From contig JAITXJ010000042.1 in NCBI GenBank assembly GCA_031284745.1, positions 1 through 50,491 of the forward strand: 50,491 nucleotides of DNA. The letters are read 5' to 3'. A program made the position numbers and the translations under genes. Shown piece after piece: positions 44,322 through 50,491 of this stretch. Positions within the stretch are counted from its first letter, which is position 1. Every line of letters begins with the position of its first letter. Source of the stretch: Acholeplasmatales bacterium. GTDB lineage: Bacteria > Bacillota_I > Bacilli_A > Acholeplasmatales > Acholeplasmataceae. The notes beneath the pieces are model-generated. The model did not search any database. It was not told the origin of the DNA and saw only the letters and a program-made list of their open reading frames with translations.

Positions 44322-44850
44322 ATTCTCTTAATTTATCTGAATAAGAAACAAAATCATGTTTCTTTATTTTTTTAATAAAATGCTTAGCTAAAAATCGATT
44401 AAAACGGGTCCTTTTTAAATCAGCACGTTTATTTAGCGGGTTTACTAAAATTTGATGTTTAAGATGAACTCTTCGAGATCCGAAGATATCTGTAAGCAAT
44501 TGGTCGCCAATTGAAGCAGTTTCTTCTTTAGTAGAATTAACTAATTTTAACGCTTGTTTAAAACCTTTCTTAAGGGGTTTGTTGGCTTTATAAACATAAG
44601 GTATCGTAAAGGAAGCAAACTTCACTCTTTGAAGAACATTATTTGATAAAATAAGTACTTTAAAATTTTGTTGAAGTTGTTGTAAAAATTCAAGAGATTT
44701 ATTATCGATTTGTTTCACATCGTTAGGAATGATAGTGTTGTCTAAATCAAAAAAAAGAGTGGTAATCCCCTCTTTCTTAAGAAGTAAATAATCAATATCA
44801 AAAATAGTCGGGTAATATAAAGAAGGGATAAATTTCCGATAAAAAGCCAT
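44305..44850 (-). CDS. yqeG: HAD-superfamily phosphatase YqeG
   Basis: HAD hydrolase, subfamily IIIA, 181 residues. The nucleophile motif FFDLDNTIIP (DxDxT type) is near 34-43, motif II is LILSNN, and motif IV is SIGDQLLTDIFGS. Its family is related to phosphatidylglycerophosphate phosphatases, and the YqeG substrate is uncertain. It overlaps yqeH by 17 bases and starts at the last base of the greA stop. Confidence 0.9.
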   Translation of the reverse strand: MAFYRKFIPSLYYPTIFDIDYLLLKKEGITTLFFDLDNTIIPNDVKQIDNKSLEFLQQLQQNFKVLILSNNVLQRVKFASFTIPYVYKANKPLKKGFKQALKLVNSTKEETASIGDQLLTDIFGSRRVHLKHQILVNPLNKRADLKRTRFNRFLAKHFIKKIKKHDFVSYSDKLREYDEKV

Positions 44851-45326
44851 TATTTAATATCTAAGACTTTCACTAACACTTGTTTTTTAGTTAGCGTGGT
44901 TATATAATTTTCATCACCAACTTTGGCGGTCTCTAAAAAGGCACCAATAGGACTAGAAGTGGAAATTATATAATTATTGGGATCAGCTTCATGAGTACCT
45001 AAAAGTTTATAAGTTTGAACAATGCCATTGATTTCAATAGTAATATCCTTATTAAAATTACTATCTTCCGATTCATCATTTTCACTAATAATATCGGCTG
45101 ATTCAATAATAGCGTTTACCCGTTCAATTTCACTATTAATAAATCCTTGTTCTTCTCGGGCGGCACTATAATCAGCATTTTCTGATAAATCGCCCTGTTG
45201 TTTAGCTTCACCGATTCTTTTTACTATTTCCGAAAACTTTAAGTTAAGTTCCTTTAATTGTTCAACTAACTCATCGTATTTCTTTTTAGTAATTTTGTTC
45301 ATATTTTCTTTCTTAATTTTGGCCAT
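44850..45326 (-). CDS. greA: Transcription elongation factor GreA
   Basis: Rescues backtracked RNA polymerase by stimulating transcript cleavage, 158 residues. The N-terminal coiled coil carries the catalytic acidic tip in GDLSENADYSAAREEQ, and the C-terminal FKBP-like domain begins near 85. I keep the first ATG because AAGGAG stands 5 bases before it. Its place after the U32 genes copies the Bacillus yrrM-N-O-udk-greA order, with a YgjP-like gene where udk would be. Confidence 0.95.
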   Translation of the reverse strand: MAKIKKENMNKITKKKYDELVEQLKELNLKFSEIVKRIGEAKQQGDLSENADYSAAREEQGFINSEIERVNAIIESADIISENDESEDSNFNKDITIEINGIVQTYKLLGTHEADPNNYIISTSSPIGAFLETAKVGDENYITTLTKKQVLVKVLDIK

Positions 45327-45345
45327 AAAAACTCCTTAGTACTTA

Positions 45346-46041
45346 TTAAGTATACCATTTTTTTAAGGAAAAACTATTTTTTTGTTTATTTAGTTCTTTT
45401 TGTAATTGTCGATGATTAAAAATTAAAGACTCTAGTAATTCATGGAAATCTTGTCGATGATTAAAATATTTAATATGAGCATGTTCATGATAAATAACTA
45501 AGTCTAAATACTTCGGATTGTGTAAGGCCATGTGGGAGGATATTTTAAGTTTTTGCGTATTGATATAATAACATCCTCGACGGGTTTTACAATTATCAAT
45601 GATCGGAGTAATAAAATCAATCCCTTTCGAATTTAAAACTTCTTGGTAAGTATCTTGATTATAGGCGATATATTTTTCAACTTGATCTTTTAAAAGAAGG
45701 TTTAAATATTTATCGTAATCACTATTTTTCTTAATTTTCCCCCAAATAGAAACTAGACCATTATCTCGATCAACTAAGTAAGAGAATTTATCAGCCACGC
45801 CAAATTGAAGATTAAGTCTTTGACCCCAAAGAGTAAAATAATCATCACTTTTATTGATCAGGTCACCCATTGATTTATTGATAAATTTTATTATAACCTC
45901 TTTTGTATAATCCCGGGGGGAATTAACTTTTATTTCGTTATGATCTAAAGCGATGGTGATCTTGGTCATTCCTCTTCTAATATAAAAATAGACATGAATG
46001 GGATTATCTTGATAATTATAAATGAATTCTTTCTTAAGCAC
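45346..46041 (-). CDS. YgjP-like zinc metallopeptidase-fold protein
   Basis: A 231-residue protein of the DUF45/YgjP family. The zinc site VIYHEHAHIKYFNHRQDFHELL (HExxH plus a later His) lies near 184-205, and the N-terminal half has the family pattern FYIRRGMTKITIALDHNEIKVNSP. The fold resembles WLM/SprT-type metallopeptidases; the activity is not established. Some relatives are annotated UTP pyrophosphatase without strong support. Its start overlaps the U32 gene stop by 8 bases. Confidence 0.85.
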   Translation of the reverse strand: MLKKEFIYNYQDNPIHVYFYIRRGMTKITIALDHNEIKVNSPRDYTKEVIIKFINKSMGDLINKSDDYFTLWGQRLNLQFGVADKFSYLVDRDNGLVSIWGKIKKNSDYDKYLNLLLKDQVEKYIAYNQDTYQEVLNSKGIDFITPIIDNCKTRRGCYYINTQKLKISSHMALHNPKYLDLVIYHEHAHIKYFNHRQDFHELLESLIFNHRQLQKELNKQKNSFSLKKWYT

Positions 46042-47233
46042 TTTTCCTCCGAATAAAACAATTTTCCATGATATCTTGGGTTATTATTTTATTAATTTGA
46101 ATATTTAATAACTCCTGAGGATGATTAGCACTAGCGACTTGTTCACCTTGAAGATTAATTATTTTACAAACCTTAATATTGGTAATAATTGTTTGTGGGG
46201 TAATTATTTCCATAATTTCTCCTACTTTAAAATTATTTCTTTGTTCAATAAAAAGTGATTTTGAACCTGGCAGATATTTCTTTAAAATTGCGATAAACCT
46301 TTGATTAGGTTCTTGATTTAAATCATAAATATTCATTTCCTCGTCACTATTGGTCAAAAATCCCCCAAAAGCACTTCTATTTTGGGCGGAAGCTAATTCT
46401 TGAAAATATTTTTGATAGGACTTAACTTTTTTGGTGGAAAATATTTCATCGATTAATAAACGATAGGTACGAACAACAATTCCGATGTAGTATAAACTTT
46501 TCATTCTTCCTTCAATCTTTAAACTATTAATTCCCATCTCTTGCAATTTTTTAACACTTTTTAAACCACAAAGATCTTTGGAAGCTAAGGAAAAGTAATA
46601 AGGACTCAGTTGTTGATATTTATCATTAAACAGATGATATTCCCAGCGGCAACAATGAGCACAAGCTCCTAAATTAGCATCGCGACCGCTTAAGTAATAG
46701 GATAGACTGCATCTTCCCGAATAAGAAGAACACATCGCTCCATGAATGAAAACTTCTAACTGGGCTTGGTGAGGAAAATTCGTAATACTTCTAATATCCC
46801 TTAAAGAAAGTTCGCGGGCTAAAACCACGCGAGATATTTGATATTCTTCATAGTATTTTATCACATAAGAATTGGTGGTAGAAACTTGGGTGGAAAGATG
46901 CAAAGGTATTTTAGTTAAGGAGTTGACCAATTTAATAATCGAAAGACTTGCACAAATAAGTGCATCAATTCCAATGGCTTGTAAAAATATTAAATATTCT
47001 TTTAATTGGTCAAAGGTCTTAGGGTAAACATTTAAGGTAACATATAATTTTTTGTGATAAACTTCATGAGCTAAGTAGCAGGCCTGTTTTAATTCTTCTT
47101 CATTAAAATTTACCGCTCGCGAACGCAAAGAGTAAAGATATCCTCCGATATAGACGGCATCTGCCCCATATAAATAAGCAATATTTAATTTTTCTAAATC
47201 ACCAGCAGGGGCGAGAAGTTCGATTTTTTCCAT
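46034..47233 (-). CDS. trhP: U32 family tRNA hydroxylation protein TrhP
   Basis: Member of peptidase family U32, 399 residues, corresponding to B. subtilis YrrO (TrhP2). These proteins make 5-hydroxyuridine at tRNA wobble position 34 from prephenate rather than acting as proteases. Landmarks: LLAPAGDLEKLNIAYLYGAD at the start, YVTLNVYPKT, the U32 signature HGAMCSSYSGRCSLSYYLSGRDANLGAC, then CRWEY, giving the Fe-S-type cysteines, and a C-terminal beta-barrel. It follows the TrmR and YrrN-like genes, so the cluster encodes the whole uridine-34 hydroxylation and methylation route. Confidence 0.9.
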   Translation of the reverse strand: MEKIELLAPAGDLEKLNIAYLYGADAVYIGGYLYSLRSRAVNFNEEELKQACYLAHEVYHKKLYVTLNVYPKTFDQLKEYLIFLQAIGIDALICASLSIIKLVNSLTKIPLHLSTQVSTTNSYVIKYYEEYQISRVVLARELSLRDIRSITNFPHQAQLEVFIHGAMCSSYSGRCSLSYYLSGRDANLGACAHCCRWEYHLFNDKYQQLSPYYFSLASKDLCGLKSVKKLQEMGINSLKIEGRMKSLYYIGIVVRTYRLLIDEIFSTKKVKSYQKYFQELASAQNRSAFGGFLTNSDEEMNIYDLNQEPNQRFIAILKKYLPGSKSLFIEQRNNFKVGEIMEIITPQTIITNIKVCKIINLQGEQVASANHPQELLNIQINKIITQDIMENCFIRRKSA

Positions 47234-47871
47234 TAGTCAATAACCAAATAACTTAAATCATCTTTTAAGCTTTCCACGATGGAAGCATTATTTTGCTGAT
47301 CATAAATAAAAGTTCCATTTGAATTACTAATTAATTCATAAAACAAACCAGGGCGTAAAGATTCTTCTAAATAATATTTTTCATTCAAAGGATAATTTAG
47401 TCCATAGTGGCGATTGAAGGAAGCCAACTCAGGGCGGGAAGTCTGAAAAATAAGTCTTTTTAAAGATAAAAAAGTGGCTATTTTTGTTTGTTTAACCATA
47501 CTTTTCAAACTTTCAAAACTACTGGTGGGGGAAATAAAAACTCCCTGAAGATTTTCATAGGCTTCTAATTCATTTAAAGAATTAATCGTTATATTCGGAT
47601 TATAAACTAAATAGTAATTTAAGTTTAAATCATTAACTGCTTTTAAGAGCCCTAAATCACTGGAAATAATTGCTAGGCCAGCACCTAAAATATTTAATTT
47701 TAAAAGCGTGGAATGGATTTCTTGATTGTTTAATAATTTTTCACAACTTAAAAAGACTTTTAAATGATGGTATTTTTTTAAAAGCTTCTTTATATTAGCA
47801 ACACTATTATTAAGAAGGTCAATGATTAAGCCATCAGAGTTTTTTTGGGGATCATGGGATAAAATGATCAT
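47233..47871 (-). CDS. YrrN-like short U32 relative
   Basis: A 212-residue protein between trmR and trhP, in the slot of B. subtilis yrrN (TrhP1). It has a TIM-barrel-like alternation (KVFLSCEKLL, GAGLAIISSDLGLLKAV, NYYLVYNPNITINSLNEL, GVFISPTSSFESL) but lacks the cysteine cluster of trhP. It is shorter than YrrN (about 310 residues), so assignment relies on context. Probably a partner subunit of the trhP product. The stop of trmR overlaps its start by 4 bases. Confidence 0.7.
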   Translation of the reverse strand: MIILSHDPQKNSDGLIIDLLNNSVANIKKLLKKYHHLKVFLSCEKLLNNQEIHSTLLKLNILGAGLAIISSDLGLLKAVNDLNLNYYLVYNPNITINSLNELEAYENLQGVFISPTSSFESLKSMVKQTKIATFLSLKRLIFQTSRPELASFNRHYGLNYPLNEKYYLEESLRPGLFYELISNSNGTFIYDQQNNASIVESLKDDLSYLVID

Positions 47872-48440
47872 TTAATAACACTCACAGCCAAACCATCACC
47901 AATTGCTAAGATTTGAGTTTTAAAAGTGGGATGATCTTGTAAAAATTGACGATAATTTTGCAGTTTTAATAAAAGTTTCTTAGTATTTTTAGAAACTAAT
48001 TGCGGTTGTAAGTGATGGAAAAACATATTATCACTAATAATACAACCATTCGCAGTTAAATAAGGGGCATATTTTTCAAAATATTCTTGATATTTTGATT
48101 TAGCAGCATCGATAAAGATTACTTCAAATTTCAAGGTTTCATCTAAATGATAGGCTAAAGCATCAGCGTTGATGGCAATCACATTATCGATTTGAAACTG
48201 TGGCATTAAAAGCCTTAATTTTTCGTAGCGCTCTGGGTCTTTTTCGATCGTATAAACTAATTTAGCTTGAGTGGACATCAAAAAACTACTAAAACCAATT
48301 CCACTACCAATCTCTAAAACTTTAGGTGAGGAATAACTAGCAAGAGTGTTTAACAAAAACTCACCAACTTCTAAACTAATGAGGGGAATCTTTAAATCTT
48401 TTGATATTTGAGCTAGTTCTCGAATTTGGGCGCTAATCAT
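47868..48440 (-). CDS. trmR: SAM-dependent O-methyltransferase TrmR
   Basis: Class I methyltransferase of the COMT type, 190 residues, matching B. subtilis YrrM (TrmR), which converts 5-hydroxyuridine-34 in tRNA to 5-methoxyuridine. SAM motif VLEIGSGIGFSS is near 40-51, the acidic motif YTIEKDPERY follows, and FIDAAKSKYQEYFE and CIISDNMFFH supply metal-ligand acids. Overlaps both neighbours by 4 bases. Confidence 0.9.
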   Translation of the reverse strand: MISAQIRELAQISKDLKIPLISLEVGEFLLNTLASYSSPKVLEIGSGIGFSSFLMSTQAKLVYTIEKDPERYEKLRLLMPQFQIDNVIAINADALAYHLDETLKFEVIFIDAAKSKYQEYFEKYAPYLTANGCIISDNMFFHHLQPQLVSKNTKKLLLKLQNYRQFLQDHPTFKTQILAIGDGLAVSVIK

Positions 48441-49033
48441 TCTTGGTATCTAGTTTGAAGATAGTGGTTATAGTGATCAATCATTTGTTTATTGACCTCT
48501 GGTAAATCAACATCAATGATTTCACCACCGCCTCTTTCATCATGATTAACCAGCTCACCAACTACATGAAAAGGAACGAAGTTCTCGATACGAGGATCGT
48601 GCGTTATTTCAATGAGAGCATATTTATGATCATCAATGATTTCAATATATAAGATTAACCCGCGAGCGACAAAATTACCATCCTTGGAAAAATCAATAAC
48701 CGAGTGAGCATTGAAATTAGCTCGAAAACAAATGGCTTCTAAAATATCATCTGGCAAATAGGTATTGGGCAGCATCGAAATATCTTTAAAAAGCTGAGCT
48801 AATTGATCGATATCAATCGCATAGCAATAAGGACTAATGTCTTTAATATAATATTTAACTTCCGAATTAGCTGCAATTATGGTTGAGAGTTTTTCAACAT
48901 CATCACTTAAAGAAACAAGGTTGCTCGTATCGATTAAATAATATCCCTGTTCAGATGCTAATTCACTTTGTTTGCTAATGACAACCACAATATTTTTTTT
49001 AGGTTTAATGGTTGATGGTGTTACTTGAAACAT
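48437..49033 (-). CDS. Unknown protein in the YrzB position
   Basis: A 198-residue protein between ruvX and trmR, where Bacillus has the small DUF1292 protein YrzB. I do not recognise it as DUF1292. Features: a basic N-terminus, beta-rich segments (NIVVVISKQ, GYYLIDTSN, YALIEITHDP), and an acidic C-terminal half with a GGGEIIDVDLPE loop. I start at the ATG at 49033, with GTGAGG 9 bases before it, rather than at the in-frame GTG further up. It overlaps ruvX by 29 bases. Confidence 0.7.
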   Translation of the reverse strand: MFQVTPSTIKPKKNIVVVISKQSELASEQGYYLIDTSNLVSLSDDVEKLSTIIAANSEVKYYIKDISPYCYAIDIDQLAQLFKDISMLPNTYLPDDILEAICFRANFNAHSVIDFSKDGNFVARGLILYIEIIDDHKYALIEITHDPRIENFVPFHVVGELVNHDERGGGEIIDVDLPEVNKQMIDHYNHYLQTRYQE

Positions 49034-49451
49034 TTTTGTTTTCCTCACTTTTTTTATCTAAGTATTTTTGTAATATAATCATCGCCGCTACATTATCGAC
49101 TAAGGCTTTCTTTTTTTTGGGTTGAAGTCCTTGTAAATAGGAAAGTGATTCCACCGTCGAAAGTCGTTCATCTTCCAGTTCAACCTTTAATTGAAAGGTT
49201 TCTTCTAAAAGTTTTTTAAATTCCGCACTGCGAGAAGTCCCAATACTTTCTTCTCCGCTCATATGTTTTGGTTCACCAAGCACTAAGATCTGCGGTTGAT
49301 ACTCCAAAATTAAAGGTTTCAATCGTTTAATCGCTTCTAGATAGTCGCCACCGGAAAAATGGATAGTTAATAAATTGGTTGCTAAAACACCAGAGTAAGA
49401 TATCGCAACCCCGAGGGATTTCGTTCCTAAATCAAGACCGAAATAGGTCAT
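49005..49451 (-). CDS. ruvX: Holliday junction resolvase-like protein RuvX/YqgF
   Basis: RNase H-fold nuclease implicated in 16S rRNA 5' processing and, in some bacteria, junction resolution; 148 residues. All acids are present: Asp in GLDLGTKSLGVA, Glu/Asp in VELEDERLSTVES, and Asp in KALVDNVAAMIIL. Overlaps alaS by 4 bases, the usual alaS-yqgF arrangement in Firmicutes. Confidence 0.93.
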   Translation of the reverse strand: MTYFGLDLGTKSLGVAISYSGVLATNLLTIHFSGGDYLEAIKRLKPLILEYQPQILVLGEPKHMSGEESIGTSRSAEFKKLLEETFQLKVELEDERLSTVESLSYLQGLQPKKKKALVDNVAAMIILQKYLDKKSEENKNVSSNTINH

Positions 49452-50491
49452 TTTAGTAATTCCTTAAAATATTTTAAGATATCAGCGGCCAAAGCTATGT
49501 TGGGAGTACCACCTTGAGCTAAAGTTTTACTTCCCCCACCTTTAGAGGCAAATTTTAAATTAATTTCACTAATGATGGCGGAGGCTTGTTGCGTTTCACT
49601 TCGAACTAAAAACGAAATATCCTTTTCGCTGACATTGAAGCAAACTAAATTTTTAGCTTTTGTCTTAGTCCATAAAAGATTAATTCCTTCTCTTAAATTT
49701 TCTAAACTAATGTCTTTGGACTCATAAATATAGAAATCTTGGTTTGCCGGGAAAGTAAGATTATTAAGAGTGGCTAAGAAATTATCGCGAATCTTTAATT
49801 TTAAATCCCGATCTTTGATTTGTTTAACCCGGCGAAGTTCTTCTAAAGAAGTACGTAAATTTAAAATATCTTGATAAGAACCCACTACTTTAGGGTATTT
49901 AAAGCGATAGGATGGATCTAACTGTAAAATTAAATTAAGGATATTCTTAATTTCTTTTTTTAAAGGTCTTAAGAATCTCAATATTTTACTTTTTGTTTGT
50001 CCACTAACCGCTTCAATTCGAAAAATACCACTGCCTATCGAAGATATACTTCCAATAGCAAAACTACCGATTTCACAAACACAATTAACATGGGTTCCTC
50101 CACAAAGTTCCACTGAATTGCCCATATCGACCACTCTCACCGTTTCACTATATTTTTCACTAAAAATGGCCATTGCTCCTTTTTTTATAGCATCATCATA
50201 ATTCATATAAGAAACAACAACATCGTTTTTTTGCTTTATAAACGAATTAACCAAAGCTTCAACTTCTAATATTTTTGTTTCATCAACATTAGAAAAATTA
50301 TTAAAATCAAAACGTAAACCCTTATCTGATACATAAGAACCCTGTTGAGTAACATGACTACCAAGAATCTTACGTAAAGAGGCTTGTAGCAGATGGGTTG
50401 CCGAATGATTTTGTTGAATCAAAAATCTACGATCACAATCAATAGAAGCTTTAACCGCTTCATGAAGCAAAAATTTATGTTTAGTATGATG
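49448..50491 (-). CDS. alaS: Alanyl-tRNA synthetase, C-terminal part
   Basis: The 3' 347 codons of alaS; the frame runs on past the window edge. The editing domain is intact, with zinc ligands in NHSATHLLQ and VELCGGTHVN, and LRFDFNNFSN in between. The C-Ala domain ends with SKGGGSKTLAQGG, the family's glycine-rich tail. The catalytic domain is outside the window. First visible gene of the alaS-ruvX-trmR-trhP-greA block. Confidence 0.96.
   Translation of the reverse strand, partial: HHTKHKFLLHEAVKASIDCDRRFLIQQNHSATHLLQASLRKILGSHVTQQGSYVSDKGLRFDFNNFSNVDETKILEVEALVNSFIKQKNDVVVSYMNYDDAIKKGAMAIFSEKYSETVRVVDMGNSVELCGGTHVNCVCEIGSFAIGSISSIGSGIFRIEAVSGQTKSKILRFLRPLKKEIKNILNLILQLDPSYRFKYPKVVGSYQDILNLRTSLEELRRVKQIKDRDLKLKIRDNFLATLNNLTFPANQDFYIYESKDISLENLREGINLLWTKTKAKNLVCFNVSEKDISFLVRSETQQASAIISEINLKFASKGGGSKTLAQGGTPNIALAADILKYFKELLK

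Noticed and set aside
1-50491. UGA read as tryptophan (Mycoplasma code 4)
   Set aside because: Several genes end at UGA in ATGA overlaps with the next start (hemW/xerD, yqeH/yqeK, thyA/folA, folA/plsC), and full-length proteins use UGG for Trp.

Overview
The window is a gene-dense, very AT-rich bacterial chromosome segment from the low-GC Firmicutes/Mycoplasmatota side of the tree. Diagnostic features are a class B (Bacillus-type) RNase P RNA, RecU, an RNase J2-like protein, a Prp protease with an L27 that carries the cleavable N-terminal extension, a TPP riboswitch on a ThiT-type ECF component, and the alaS-ruvX-trmR-trhP-greA and yqeG-yqeH-yqeK blocks in Bacillus-like order. UGA is a stop codon: many operon joints are ATGA overlaps and full-length genes carry no in-frame UGA. 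Standard Mycoplasma/Spiroplasma (code 4) are therefore excluded, and an Acholeplasma-, Izemoplasma- or RF39-like lineage fits best. The genus is inference.

Layout. 1-5663 (+): topoisomerase IV (end of parE, parC), a TGS-uridine kinase and an unknown winged-helix protein. 5664-7818: 2.15 kb of extremely AT-rich DNA with no gene. It holds a dif-like XerC/XerD site (6752-6779) and a family of AT palindromes, and genes converge on it from both sides, so it looks like the replication terminus. 7819-11616 (-): xerD, hemW, lepA. 11617-12458: non-coding, with two candidate small RNA genes. 12459-15590 (-): superoxide reductase and a pair of CBS/CorC membrane proteins preceded by a 31-codon ORF. 15713-19041 (+): Ca2+-type P-ATPase and a small membrane protein. 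19076-24289 (-): an RNA-metabolism cluster (RNase J2-like, an unknown protein, S15, PNPase, RNase P RNA). 24346-32328: recU, TPP riboswitch-thiT, pyrimidine-nucleoside phosphorylase, a histidine phosphatase, the pepV/thyA/folA/plsC group and an acyltransferase. 32455-34705 (+): rplU-prp-rpmA-obgE with a leader RNA. 34707-37835 (-): a 1042-residue coiled-coil protein of unknown function. 38181-39739 (+): ruvAB. 39759-50491 (-): tldE/tldD, tRNA-Arg(UCU), yqeKHG, greA, a YgjP-like peptidase, U32 proteins, TrmR, an unknown, ruvX and the 3' part of alaS.

Functional themes: chromosome topology and resolution (Topo IV, XerD, dif, RuvAB, RuvX, RecU); RNA decay and processing (RNase J2-like, PNPase, RNase P); tRNA wobble-uridine 5-hydroxylation and methylation (TrhP, TrmR); ribosome biogenesis (YqeH, Obg, LepA, Prp/L27); and thymidylate/folate metabolism (ThyA, DHFR, Pdp).

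The regulatory signals follow a recurring pattern. Many transcripts start from an extended -10 (TGnTATAAT-like). At lepA, recU, the histidine phosphatase, pepV and the acyltransferase, exactly 6 nt separate the -10 from the ATG and no Shine-Dalgarno is present, which suggests leaderless mRNAs. The same 6-nt spacing sets the 5' end of rnpB and of both candidate small RNAs.
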